DNA from: Yamagishiella unicocca
Taxonomy: Eukaryota; Chlorophyta; Chlorophyceae; Chlamydomonadales; Volvocaceae
Direction of reading: 5' to 3'
Length of the DNA stretch: 64,000 bases
Assembly: GCA_003116995.1 (NCBI GenBank)
Contig: BDSL01000060.1
Span: forward strand, 124,001-188,000
Shown here: positions 1 through 11,200 of the stretch, in pieces
Numbering within the stretch: the first letter of the stretch is position 1
How the letters are laid out: every line of letters begins with the position of its first letter
Made by a program: the position numbers and the translations under genes
Notes under the pieces: generated by a model
Told to the model about the DNA's origin: nothing
Databases searched by the model: none
What the model saw: the letters and a program-made list of their open reading frames with translations, nothing else

Positions 1-72
1 TTCCTCGAATCCCTCCCCTCCGACGCCACCCCTCCTCGCGTAAAACGGTTTTTACCCCCTCCCCCCCCCCAG

Positions 73-2911
73 GTGTCCGTGTGGTCATCAGCCACGGCTC
101 CGACGTAGCCAAGGTGCCCAAGGGCGGCTGGCTGCACCGGGTGAGCAGGGAGGGGGGTTCGAGGGAAACCCGTGGATGTCCGAAAAAATCGTTTAAGACA
201 GAAGTTTTGAGATGCATGCGGGAGAACTGGGTTGGGGATACGAAAGCCGAAGGTCGTAATATGACCTTTGGCGGCTAAGCTATATCGGCTACGGCGAGAC
301 GAAAGGAAGCGAGGACCCCGCGCGACGCACGTAAACTTTTCGCAGAACCGGTTTTGGGCGCTAGCAGGAGAACTGTGGGAGTTGGTGCGCTATGGGAGAG
401 CGGACATCGCGGTCCGGTCCCAGTCCCAGTCCTAGTCGGAGTCCCAGTCCCGACCCGCCCGAATACCGACCAGATGCGTGAGGAAGCCGGTCATTACCAG
501 AGAAGGTCCGCGGTCGTCCAGGAGAGGAGGCCGAAGCCGCGCCGCGCCGCCATGGGGGACGCGAAAGCCCAGACGCAGGTCCCGACGCCCGCAGACAAGA
601 ACGCAACGACTAGCAAAAAACTACCAGAACAGAGGCCCAACCCAGCGGCGGAACTCACCTGGCCAGGGCCCAGAGCGGGTGGGGAAGCGGTCGACGCGAA
701 GCATGCGGGCAAGGGGCAGCAGGGGGCATGCTGGACAACTGGGTTGGGGATACTGGGGGGAGGGAGGGAGGGAGGGGGTACGACGGGACCCCAGTGTGGT
801 TGCTCGGTTCTCCTTGCTGCTGCCCCCCCCCTTCTGCGCCATGCGCCAACTATCCTGCCCCGTTGCGTAAAACGGTTTTTACACACACCCCCACCGCCAA
901 CGACCATGCGCCAACTATCCTGCCCCGTTGCGTAAAACGGTTTTTACACACACACCCACCGCCAACGACCATGCGCCAAATATCCTGCCCTGTTGCGTAA
1001 AACGGTTTTTACACACACACCCACCGCCAACGACCATGCGCCAAATATCCTGCCCTGTTGCGTAAAACGGTTTTTACACACACCCCCACCGCCAACGACC
1101 ATGCGCCAACTATCCTGCCCCGTTGCGTAAAACGGTTTTTAACACCCGCCTCTTCTGGCGGGGAGGAGTTGTGGTTGCTCCTCCCGGTGCAACAGGCGGC
1201 GCCCCTTTCCGCTGTCGCACGCACGCTCGCCCCGCCCCTCCCCTTCCAACACACCTCCTCCTAGACTCCAGCCCGCCACCCCCCCCCCGCTGACGCCACC
1301 CCCATCCGCCCACCCGCCTCCAGGCCTCGCTCAGCAACGCCGTACGCCGCGGCGGCGCCGCCAGCGGGCAACACGGTTTCCTGGGCGCCGTGACCCACGG
1401 GTCGGCTGGCGGCCACGTGGTCGTCTTCGCCGACTCCAACTGCTTGGACCGCTCCCACATGACCAACAACTGCTACGAGCTGGTCATGAAGCTGCTGGCG
1501 AGGGTGTTGGACCAGCAGTCAGGGCAGGGCGTGCTGGAGGACTCGGTGGGTACTGGTGGTGGCGGTGGAGGTGGTGGTGGGCAGGTGGGTGGGTAGTAGT
1601 GGTGGGCGTGGGGGATAGCATGGAAACGCGTGCTGTTCACATTAGGTGAACTGCCCGGATAGGCGAGGATGAGACAAGGCTTAGCGGTGGGGGGGGGGTG
1701 ATGAAAGTCCGTGGGGTGGGATGGGGGTAGGGGCGGGGTGCTCGGAGGGGGCGCGGTTGGGGATGGGGGTGGCGAGGGTGGGTTGGTGGGGGCTGTGCAG
1801 GGTAGGCCTGGCCGGGGTGGTGCGGTGAGCCGGGTCGGGAGCCAAGTTCCATTCTTTCGGTCGGTCAAGTTAAGAATGCCCGTCAACGCCTGGCGGCCGC
1901 TGTTTCGCGAACACGCAGCGAATTGTGTATTGGCCCTCTGCCGCCTGGCCCCCCCCCCGTCCCTCCAGGCCAAGCTGGACCGTCCGTACGTGACGCCGCT
2001 GTACAACTTCACCATGCCAGCCCGCCGCCCGGCGTCGGAGTACAACTTCACGGAGGTGTCGTACGTGCTGAGTCACCCGCAGCCCACGTGCTTCCCCAAC
2101 GCCGCGTGCGTCAAGCTGCCGGGCTACCCGGCCTGCCAGGCGAGTGGCGGGTCGGGGCATGAGCCGCCACTCGGGTTGGGTTTTAGGGTTTTACCCGGGT
2201 CTAATCCTTATCTGGTCTCGCCTGGTTTGTTCGGGCTTTTCGCTGCCCCGTCCCAGGCCCCCCCTCCAGCCATCCATGATCGCAATCACCTTTTGCGCAT
2301 TTTTGCACCCGTGCCGCTCCCTGGCCTCCGCCGCTCCCTGGCGTCCGCTGCTCCCTGGACTCAATTCCTCTCACCTCCCCCGCCCCTCCCTCCCTCCCTC
2401 TCCGCGGGCTTCCTCCCTACCCCACCCCTCCCGTCTGCTCTAAACGGTTTTTTCGGGCATCCACGGGTCTTCCTCGGACCCCCCTCCCTTCCCGCAGGAC
2501 TTCCTGGCTGCCGAGAACGCCACCGCCGCCAGCGCCAACAGCGACCACGCGGGCCAGCAGCCGTCCACCGCTTCAGACGACGCGAACCCCGAGGGCCTGC
2601 AGCTCCCCGGCCTCGGCGGCGACCGACGCAGCAACGGCGGCGGCGGCGGCACTGTGCTGCTCGTCCACCCAGACGGGGGCTCGCCCCCCACCTCGCTCCT
2701 GCAGCTGGGCCTCAGCAGCACGCAGCTGCTGGTGCTGGGCTGCCTGCTGTTCCTGGGGCTGTTCCTGGGGCTGTGGGTGGTGCGGATGGGGCCGGGCCGC
2801 GGGGTGGCGGCCGCAGGAGGCAGCGGCAGCTCCGGAGGCAGCGGCGCCGCTGTGGGTGGAGCGCGGCGCACTGGTCTGGGTGCCGCGCGGTTGCGAGTGA
2901 GCGACGTGTGA
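73..2911 (+). CDS. S1P: Site-1 protease (membrane-bound subtilisin-like S1P/MBTPS1), 3' part
   Basis: C-terminal part of a site-1 protease, the Golgi subtilase that cleaves membrane-bound transcription factors and other luminal substrates. The catalytic triad lies upstream of the window. Exons: 73-140, 1324-1545, 1969-2139, 2498-2911, all phase-consistent. Exon 1 has GSDVAKVPKGGWLHR, like the plant S1P segment ending in GGYLH. Exon 2 has GGHVVVFADSNCLDRSHM and a following NCY, the hallmark GDSNCLDSSHM..NCYW block of S1P. Exon 3 has the YxxPLYNFT and LPGYPAC region. The last exon is a disordered luminal stem, then one hydrophobic segment (LLVLGCLLFLGLFLGLWVV), then a short basic tail ending at TGA 2909-2911. 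That fits the type I topology of the family. Intron 141-1323 holds both dispersed repeat families; intron 2140-2497 starts with GC. Confidence 0.9.
157..250 (+). repeat. Dispersed repeat family B, long copy
   Basis: Starts 16 bases after the exon-1 donor of the S1P gene. It carries GAGGGAAACCCGTGGATG, then a run of A and CGTTTAAGACAG, then TTTTGAGATGCATGCGGGAG and AACTGGGTTGGGGATACG. Matching blocks recur at 2439, 13396, 13443, 37004, 52506, 54368 and 63172. Confidence 0.7.
833..1142 (+). repeat. 65-bp tandem array (family A) in S1P intron
   Basis: The word CATGCGCCA recurs at 840, 905, 970, 1035 and 1100, exactly 65 bases apart. Each unit ends with GCGTAAAACGGTTTTTA and a CA-rich spacer (CACACACCCCCACCGCC). 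Units differ by only a few substitutions. The array lies inside intron 141-1323; single divergent copies occur at 6051, 34531 and 60231, and the core word is also at 38-58. Confidence 0.92.
2439..2477 (-). repeat. Dispersed repeat family B copy
   Basis: Inverted copy (TCTAAACGG, a T run, then GGGCATCCACGGGTCTTCC) ending 20 bases before the acceptor of the last S1P exon. Confidence 0.7.
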
Positions 2912-4048
2912 GGGGGCGAGTGAGTGGGTGACCGTGGGAGCTGCTGGGCGGGTCGCTGGGCTGCGCTCCGCCGGCCCCGTTGCGGGCGCGGACGGGTTCG
3001 CATGACCGTAGGGGTTAGGAACTGAACTCTCTGCTGGTAGGGGGCGAGGAATGCGGGGCGGCGCGTGCAGTTAGGAGACGATCGCATGACTTCGGAGGCG
3101 GGCAGCATTGCAGGTGTTAGGCAGGGGGAAGAACTGTGGGACGGCAGGCAGGTGCAAGCGGGACAGCAGCTGCAGCAGCCACAGGCGGCGACGGGAAATC
3201 GGGGTGGCGGGGGGGGTGCTTAGGGGGTTTGCCAAGGGTGGTGGTGGCTGTCTATCTGGTTTGTGGTTGCCTGGTCGGGCAACCAGGCCGGGGCTTGCTG
3301 CGTGGCTGACAGGCAAGGCTGGGATCGGGACGGACGACGACGGCTGCGTGTGGACTGTGAAGCGGTCGGTCGCCGGGGTTGCTAGTTGGACGGCAAAAAT
3401 CGCAGGACCTCCGGTAAGCTCGTTCGTCGTCGGAGCAGTCCCGCACGGAGGCAGGGGGGAAACGGTGCAGTAGGGACCTGCTACAGCTGGCCGTACGTAC
3501 GGCACCGGATAGCGCGGTACGGTGCTCGGCATTCCTGGAGCGAGTCTGCCATTGGCTGCCGAGACACGTGTCCGTTGGCCTCGCATCCAACTGCAACGAC
3601 AGCGCCAAAACAACTACCGTAACCACAGTCGATCAAAGCCATGCAACTACATCTACCAGACAACGCATCAACGCTAACCGCAGGGCGCAACACGTGCCCT
3701 TAAGAGTACGGCAACTACGGCACTCCGCACGCGCTGTGACGGTTAGTCGTGATGTCGTGACAGTGCGCTGCAGGGTCAGGACAATATTGGCAGGTATCTA
3801 GGAACCGAGGGAGGCACGCGTCGGTACGTCCGGCCAGTCGAAAGATTGAGTGCCCTGTCAACATTACATACGGCGAGTCGACAGCTGAAGCCATGAGGCG
3901 GGGCTTAGGACCCCCTATGCGCAAGGCCCACATGGACACGCACCAAAGTATCAATACTGGTAGACCTGAGGCCTACACGCATGAGTAGGAATCTCAAAGG
4001 ACGGACTGGACGGCTGGCCTGCCGACCACTGCGGGTGGGGGCTCAACA
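2912..4048. other. Intergenic / S1P 3' region, no gene seen
   Basis: This follows the S1P stop. Open frames here are short, lack splice-phase continuity and match nothing I recognise. No TGTAA signal was found close to the stop, so the S1P transcript end is not placed. Base composition becomes less GC-biased from about 3500, leading into the LINE remnant. Confidence 0.5.
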
Positions 4049-4475
4049 GTGTGGACGGCCTGCAGCTACCACAGGAGGCGGTCGTGCTACCAGCAGCCGC
4101 TAGTCTGTGGGCGCGGATGCGCCTCGATGTCCGTAGTGTGTCTCCAAGAAACCCATCATACAGGGAAAGGTTCAGAGTCGGCTGCTGCTGCAGCACGGGC
4201 TCTACGCAGTTGCAAAGCGATTGGGCGTTCCAGGGTGGGTCGTTGTGGCGGAATCCTTTACAGGTCCGATCAGATCTAACTCGGGAGCTGTCCACCGCCA
4301 CGCCCGGACCTGCAGAGCGCCCATCGGGTCGTTTTTGCGGTGTTCTTTCACGTGGAGTGGGCACCGAATACACCTAGCAACTGTCTACATGCCAGCCGCC
4401 TCTTATGCGTCGGAGCGCAGGGCGTTAGTGCAAAGCACGCCGGCGCCGCTTGCAAGGGCGTTCTCCCGTTCGTAG
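4049..4475 (+). pseudogene. LINE (L1-like) APE endonuclease fragment, frameshifted
   Basis: Remnant of a non-LTR retrotransposon ORF2 endonuclease. Around 4136-4200 one frame reads VVCLQETHHTGKGSESA; QETH is the typical APE-endonuclease motif with its metal-binding Glu. The similarity then continues in a different frame from about 4200 with LGVPGWVVVAESF, GSFLRCSFTWSGHRIHLA and TVYMPA, the last resembling the IYxP strand of the fold. The frame change and the stop at 4475, with no reverse transcriptase downstream, show a truncated dead copy. The family call rests on motif recognition only. It could also be a cellular exonuclease-endonuclease-phosphatase relic. Confidence 0.5.
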
Positions 4476-4720
4476 CGTCGTCCACCATTGCCATTCCGAC
4501 TCAACCGGATCATAGGGTAGCAGTCATTCATGGCTCTCCTCCCGGAGGTAGCCAAAGGCAGATGCCCAGGGTGCGCACGCAGCTTCTAGCGGTATTGCTG
4601 CTCGCTGCCGCTACTGCTGCTGCCGCTACTTACCGGCACCTTATTCGCACGACGTCCAAGCACGACCCGCCGACACCGAAATAAATCCATGCGGGCCTGC
4701 CGCCCTCACAAGGTACTTCG

Positions 4721-4880
4721 ACCCGGTCTCACACTGTACGACCCGGTATCACACTGTACGACCCGGTATCACACTGTACGACCCGGTCTCACACTGTACG
4801 ACCCGGTCTCACACTGTACGACCCGGTCTCACACTGTACGACCCGGTCTCACACTGTACGACCCGGTCTCACACTGTACG
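4721..4880 (+). repeat. 20-bp tandem repeat, eight units
   Basis: Eight consecutive units of ACCCGGTCTCACACTGTACG; units 2 and 3 have TATC in place of TCTC. It begins about 245 bases after the LINE fragment stop. The unit is not a multiple of three, so the apparent YDPVSHCT-like peptide in one frame is a by-product. Confidence 0.95.
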
Positions 4881-5168
4881 ACCCGCCTGCCATCATGCTT
4901 TATAATCTTAATGCGGGTAAAACTCAATAAAAGCCATTTAGGTACGTAGTGCAATAGACGAATGCCAAGCTTACTGGCTCTCCGCACCCCAAAACTAATA
5001 TTCCCCCGCCCCAGCCCCCACTGACGCACTACAGCGCCACAGCCCCATGCCTCAACCCCACGGCAGCCGCAGACAGGGCCACAAAGCAGTTCCATCGCGT
5101 ACTACGCTGGCGGTAGCCCAGACCACCGCCGCCCTGATGCCTTATTAGGACATCGCCCCACTCGCTAG
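4881..5168. other. Intergenic, 3' side of the zinc-motif gene
   Basis: Short non-coding stretch between the 20-bp array and the stop codon of the minus-strand zinc-motif gene. TTACA (TGTAA on the minus strand) is present further left at about 4256 and could be that gene's poly(A) signal, inside the LINE remnant. Confidence 0.35.
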
Positions 5169-6737
5169 CTAGCCCTTGGCATCATGCGGGTGCCGCAGGC
5201 CCGAACCGGTGCAGGGCTCGCAGGCCAGCTGGCCCACCCCATGGCAGCGGGGGCACCTGGGGGCAGTAGGGCGGGGTTTGAGGGGAAACCCGTAGGGTGC
5301 AGGGGAGCGGGTATGGGCACCGGGTATACCGGGTTCGAATTTAGGGATGGGCCGCATGGGTGGGGGCAGGAAGGGCCAACCCAGCCGCTAGGCACCGTGT
5401 ACGGAGGGCGTCTGACTCAAGCGTCACGGTGGTTCGTACGGCAAGTAGAGGGATGGTTCGTACGGCGAGTAAAAGGGGGGAAGGTGGACAGTGCATGTGA
5501 CCCCGCCCCACCCCAACAGGCCACCCCATCACGTCACCCGAGAAGAGGGTCACCGCACGGACCCACGCCTCATGGCCCAGCCGCAGCAACTGCCCCATAC
5601 CAGCACGCCTTGTTGTGGTCCAACCCGGGCCCATGTCCTCCCCGGGGCGCACATACACACCCCCCGAGCGGGGTGAACATACACGCCCCCCGGGGTGCAT
5701 CTACCCACCCCCCGCGGCGCCCAGACGCACCTGTTGGTCTGCCGCCGGTCGTTGCTCGCGTACGGCACGTCCTGGTGCGCCCCGCCGAACGCCGATTGCA
5801 TCTTCTGCAGCAACTCTCGCGGCATCCTATCCCGCTCCGCTGTCTGAGGATCAAGGTAACCTTTACCCTGCAGCCACCACATACAACCGCGGCCAACACC
5901 ACCGTTACCAGCCACCAAGAAATCGGCACCGGGCTCGTGTTGCAGGGCACCAGCACCGCCTTGCGTCGGAGGTGACTGTCCAGGCAGCTAGGGAACCCAA
6001 GGGACCCCCCCTTCTACGCTGCTCCCGCATGCGCCCACAAAATTGGTGTCCGACGACCATGCGCCAACTACCGGTATCCTGTCCCGTCGCGTAAAACGGT
6101 TTTTTTCCACACCCCTTCTAAGGTATCAGATCGTCACTGGGCAGGTGCGCAATGTGCGGGTGGGGCTATATGGGTGCGTGCCTCTCGAAGCCTCGATGCT
6201 GCCCGCCCTGTGCGACTAGCTGGCAGGCTGCCGCGGTGCTGGCCAGGCATTTTCAGCCTCCGTCTCTTATGTCGTGTAAATGGTTTTCTCTCCATCTCCA
6301 TAGCGCTTGGTGTCACGCGGCAGCAGCAGCAGCAGCAGCAGCCGCAGCAGCAGCGGCTACCCACCTTGCAGTGCACGCACACCACCTTCCCGTCCCCGCG
6401 GCAGCTGAGGCAGGTACACTTCCCTCGGTTGAGCGACGAGGCGGCCTGCAGGCGGAGGAGGTGGGGCGGGCGGGCAGGTCGCAGGGGTCGGTAAAAATGG
6501 GAAGCAGGAGGAGGTAGCAGAGGGTGAAGTAGTAGAGAGCGAGTTGGGAAAAGTTAACGCTGTATGGGCGGATAGGAGCTGGGGAGCAGGCGCACCGGTA
6601 CTTACGCGATTCAGCATGACTTCGATTGACTTTGTGAAGCCGTTGCTCTCAGAAGCCACAGCATCGCGTTTACGTTCGGCCGACGGTGGGCTCCGCGCGT
6701 CGCTTGGCGAGAGCTGCGAATGGACGGAGATAGACAC
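5169..6737 (-). CDS. DnaJ-type zinc-finger protein (four CxxCxGxG motifs), probable organelle chaperone
   Basis: Minus-strand gene. Confident exons: first exon down to 6606 (start unresolved), 6445-6365, 5867-5731, 5256-5169. They join in phase to give CLSCRGDG, CVHCKGKG, CPRCHGVG and CEPCTGSG: four CxxCxGxG knuckles that bind two zinc ions. The first pair is separated from the second by about 45 residues containing YLDPQTAERDRMPRELLQK. There is no J domain. This resembles the small plastid zinc-only chaperones of the BSD2/ZNJ type, which assist Rubisco or photosystem assembly; the exact member is not clear. The frame is open up to 6737 without an ATG. Either translation starts at MLNR (6617, 105 residues) or an upstream transit-peptide exon is spliced to the acceptor near 6717, which I consider more likely. 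Confidence 0.8.
6051..6107 (+). repeat. Dispersed repeat family A, single copy
   Basis: CGACGACCATGCGCCAACTA followed by CCTGTCCCGTCGCG and TAAAACGG plus a T run, matching the unit of the 833-1142 array. It lies in the intron between 5867 and 6365 of the zinc-motif gene, on the antisense strand. Confidence 0.75.
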
Positions 6738-8259
6738 TTAGCCGCACAGCATCACACCGTGATGCCCACGAGCCAAGGACCATTTGCAAGCGTCATGATT
6801 GTAAAATTGTCACACAACCGAATTCCTCCGAGACGGGAGCAAGCGAGGGGGGACTGAGTACTGACGCATATCGCGTGCTCAAGTGCGACACTAAGGGCCA
6901 CTGTCGCATGCCAAGATTCCCGCCACTGGTTGCGCTTGCCAAAGATTTCGGGAGCACTTCGGAGTGACACGATGTGCAGCGATGTCACACGGACCTTTAC
7001 ATTTACGACGACTTGCTGCCTTGCCCTTGAAGGAGGCAAATTGCATGTTGCATTGCGGTGTGAGCTGCAACGAAGTGATGCGTGGACGCGAAACATCCGT
7101 CGTCGTCTTGTCCACGTCAGCCGAGTCGACGCGCGACAAAGCCGATTGTACCGAAACACCCGGTTACGCAGGAAACTCTTAGTTGGAACTTGATTGTAGG
7201 AAACCCGCCTGTTCAGCGCTGTTGAAAAGCAGCTAACGTGTCGGAAGCCAGGCAGGGAAAGAGGGAACTGGCTATTAATATCAAGAGATGGATAACGCAA
7301 AAGGAAAGTGCAATCAATTGTTACGAGGCGCAGAAACTATTTTGTCATTGAGCCTCGCGGTTTATGTATCTCATAGTTGTACGGCTTTCCGACACTCGCC
7401 ACGCCGTCAGCAAGGCGTTCAGGACATTTCCGATGGCACATGAAACAACCTCCGGTATATGCACGCATTTTTTCTCTCTTACTTTCGAGGCCTGAGGAGC
7501 GAGGACTCGCAACACCTGAAACCCTGGCAGGTAAGCGTTTAGTTTGGGGAGATTATAGCTTTGACTTTTTGATTTTCAGTTCTCTTTGACGCTCGGTGTC
7601 AGCCAAATAGTGGAGGGAGCGCAGAGTTCCGCGCCAAGTTCTGCATTCTTTAGTCGCCCTAGCCATGGGCTGGAAAGAGCCTGTCGAGCAGCACACATCG
7701 TCTCATGGCTTTGTTGCCGGTACGATGTCCTGGCCGGTTACACCACAGGCTTTACTTTGGCGCTGTAAACCCTACCTCAAGGGAGCGGACCACAATCCCG
7801 CCCCGCCGACGGCCGGAGGCTGGAGCCCTTTCGCGTCGCAAGCTTCTCAAGTACATTCGTGTCGTTTGTGTCTCTTTTTGCGCACTGACGGCAAGGCAAC
7901 CCGGCGTGTTCGCAACTTTTGGGCTGCCATCCTCATAGCCGCGCACGAGCCGCGCCGCAATCTCCTCCTCCAGTCCCCACTGATACTGGGCAATACAACA
8001 AATGCAATCAAATGTATCATCACGCAGATGTAATCAAATGCACCGTCGCGCGCTACGCTACCGTTTGCATACATCAACGACCGCCAACGCCCTCTTGGTA
8101 CTTCGACCCACCCCACACTCGCCCATCCCCCCGTCCTCCCTTCTGCCCAACCACCCCCTCCCCAAACCAACGCTCCGTCATCGTCCCAAAGCCTAGTAGG
8201 TTCGTCATCGGATCACCCGTCCCTGTCCTGCGGACTGGGGCACTGCGGCCATCGCTGTC
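6738..8259. promoter_or_regulatory. Divergent intergenic region between zinc-motif gene and unknown gene
   Basis: About 1.5 kb of lower-GC DNA between two diverging genes. It probably holds both promoters and unassigned 5' exons. On the plus strand, 7440-7530 reads MKQPPVYARIFSLLLSRP and ends in a strong donor (CAG then GTAAGCG), so it may be a 5' exon of the downstream gene, but I found no matching acceptor in frame. On the minus strand an ATG near 7044 opens a basic peptide (MQFASFKGKAASRRKC) that could be a transit peptide for the zinc-motif gene. Confidence 0.35.
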
Positions 8260-11200
8260 ATGGCCAGCGGCGCCCCCTCAGCCGCCCTCGCGACCCCCGC
8301 CGCCGCCGCCCACCGCCTCGCCTGCGGCGGCGGCGGCGGCGCCCGCCCTCTGTCGTCCCACCAGCGGCATCCACTCCGCGTCCCCGCAGCTGCTCCCTTT
8401 CCACGCAGGCTGCCAGGCCCGCAGTTGGCGCCCACCAGCGCCACCTTCCCGGCATCGATGGCCGCCGCGGCGAGTGTCGGCACAGGCGGCCCTGCTGCGG
8501 CGCGTGCTGCGCATGCTGCGCGGCTAGGGCCGCAGTGGCTGCCATCTGGGTCGCGGCCCCCTCGCGGCGGCGCGGCCACCGCCCGCTACTTCCGCGAGGG
8601 CGCTCACTCCGAGGGCGCGAGTGAGGAGGCGCACGCGGCAGCGCCCGTGGGCGGCGCGTTTGGTAGCGACCCACGGGACGCGCCGACTCGGCCCGGCCCC
8701 GCTGACTCATCGCCGTCCGTCCCATCGGTCGGAGGCGGTGACGCCGGGTCGCCAGCGCAAGTGCCGCCACAGCCCCACGCAGCAGCCTTCGTCGCGTCCA
8801 CTCGGCAGCACCACCACCCCTCCCATCAACGTCCTGCGGCCGCCGTTGGTGGCGGCGCCGGCAGGGTTGCTGAGGATGATGATGTGCCCGGCGGCGAGGA
8901 GGAATTGCGGCGGCGGGCACATGCCTTGCGTGAGGGGCTGTTCTCAGAGGCGGAGCAGCGGGTGAGTGGCCCCCTGCGTGGTGGGGAGTGCGGCTGCGAG
9001 GACCGGCGCCCACAGGGGACGCCACTCCGGCGATCGGCGGTTGTGCCGGGGTGGGAGCCTGGCGGACAGTGCCGCCGCTCTGCATCCTTGGATTCTGGAT
9101 CTTGGCTCCTGCGATTCCCTGGCGATTCCTTGGCTCCTGTGATTCCCGTGAATCTGTTTTGACGAGCCTGAGAGGGCGCGTCTTCCCGTGGAATCCCGTA
9201 TAGAGTCATTTTCTGCCCAGTGATCTTTTTTAAATCCTGCTGGATCCCCCCAACTTCGCCTGGACATCAGGCGGTCCATGAGTCTTAGCGCCCCTCGTGT
9301 CACAGGCACTTCAGAACTGCACAAGCGGGCTGCAATGCATCATGGATGGACTCCTAAAGCCTTTAACCTCCTATCCAACTCCGCCTTGATGCCGGGGTCC
9401 CGCACCCCCCTGCTAGGCCGTCAGCCTGCATCCAGATATTCTGTTGGACGAGCTAGCGACGGCGGCCACGGTGCCGTACGGCGCCACAGGCAGCCTCGAC
9501 GGCGCCGGGGCCGCGGCGGCGCCGGGAGATGTAGGTGCCGCCGCCGGGCCCCCCAGCGGCGGCGCAGGGCCACACGGCGGGCTGGCGATTGAGAGCGTGG
9601 ATCCCGAAACCGGTGGATTCACATCCAGCCTGCCGGTCGTGGATCCGGCGTACGACGATGTGGGCCGAGCGATCCGCGAGCAGCAAGGTGAGGCGGTGGT
9701 GGTGGTGGGATGCGTCCATACTGCCTACTCCCCTTCGGCCTTAAGTGCTTCCTCGCGACATCCCCGCCGCCCCGCAGGCCACCACGGCCACCGCCACCCC
9801 CCCTCACTGCTGGCTGCCGAGGCTCGCGCGCGTAAGGCCGCCACGGCGGAGGACCTGCGGGAGGCGCTGCTGGACGTGGTTCCGGAGCTGCAGGTGCGGA
9901 CCAAGGTCCAGGGAGGGACGACTGGGGTAGGAAGGTGCGAGGGCAGCTACCTCAAAAATGAGGGGCTCCGCAATCGTGCGCAGGATGCCTCGCCTCACGA
10001 AGCCTTTGTAAGGGAAGGGGAGAGAGGGGGGTAGCGGCAGAGACGCCTCCGCGTCTCCCAGGCCAAGGGCCGGCCCGGAGGTTGCTTCTGCGGGTGAAGG
10101 TGGGGTTGAGGAGGTCAAGGGAGGGGGCAGCGGGCCGGGCCTGTAGCCGGATGACATGCACCTAAATCCCACGCCGGCGCGACTGCGCAGGCCACGTACG
10201 GCGTGTTTGGCGGCGGCGGCGATCTGGCCAGTCGCGTGGTCCGCGGTGCGGCCATCAGCAACGACCAAGTGGAGGCGCTGCTAGGTGGGTGGCGGCGGCG
10301 GCGGTGACGGGGGCGGCGGCGGTGACGGGGGCGGCGGCGGTGAGGGGGGTTGCGGCGGTGACGGGGGCGGCGGCTGGCCCGCGCTGGGCCCCGCCCAAAG
10401 CCTAATACACTTGCACAGACGCGCCGCGCCTGGGAGACACGCTTCACGGTAAGCTGCATGCCGTTGGCAGCTGTTCGCTGCCCTGGGGTTGCACGGTGCC
10501 TTGCGTTAAGTACGACAAGCTTTGCGCGCAATGTGGCCGCAATGAATGACCCCGTTCCCTTGGATGCCTTGGCTCCGTCTGGCGGCATCCTCTGGTTACA
10601 TCGCCCCGTGGATCGGTGGACAGGGGCCGCCTTCCCTCAAAAGGGATGGGTCAGGCCTCCATCCCATCCGAGGGGGGCATCCGTGCACGTAGGTGGCACC
10701 TAGCCGCGAGGCCCTCCCCCCCTGGCACCACCGTGTTGTCCGCGGTGGCCAGCGCCGCAACGGCCGCACAGCCCACCTCCTGTCGCCGCAGATGGACTGC
10801 AAAGGGCCTCCCTGCTTGCTCCTGTCGAAAGCTTGCTCGCGTTTGCCCTCCCCGCAACGCCCGACCCGCAGAGACGTCGTCATTCGGCCAGGAGGGAGCT
10901 GTCCTGGCGGACGAGGCGGAGGCGACGGAGGAGGCGCGCGCGCTAGTGGACCCGCTGGCTGGGCAGGGCGCGGGTGGCGTCACCGGCGGCGGCGGCGGCG
11001 ACCCGCTGGCGGCGCTGGATGCCCTCGCGGTGAGCGCCAGCAGCAGTAGCAGCAGCAACAACAACAGCGGCAGCAGTAGCAGTAACAGCAGCCGTAAGAA
11101 GTGACGGCAGTAAGAAGAAGAAGCAGCAGAGGCACTGGCGTGGGGCCGGGTGCATGGGGGGGAAGAGGTGTCTCGTGTGTGTGTGTGTTCCATGGAAGGG

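Noticed and set aside
833..1142. CRISPR-like array
   Set aside because: Units are tandem without unique spacers, in an intron of a eukaryotic gene, with no cas genes.
2440..3108. 222-codon minus-strand frame opposite the last S1P exon
   Set aside because: Antisense shadow of a GC-rich exon; the plus frame has the membrane segment and fits S1P.
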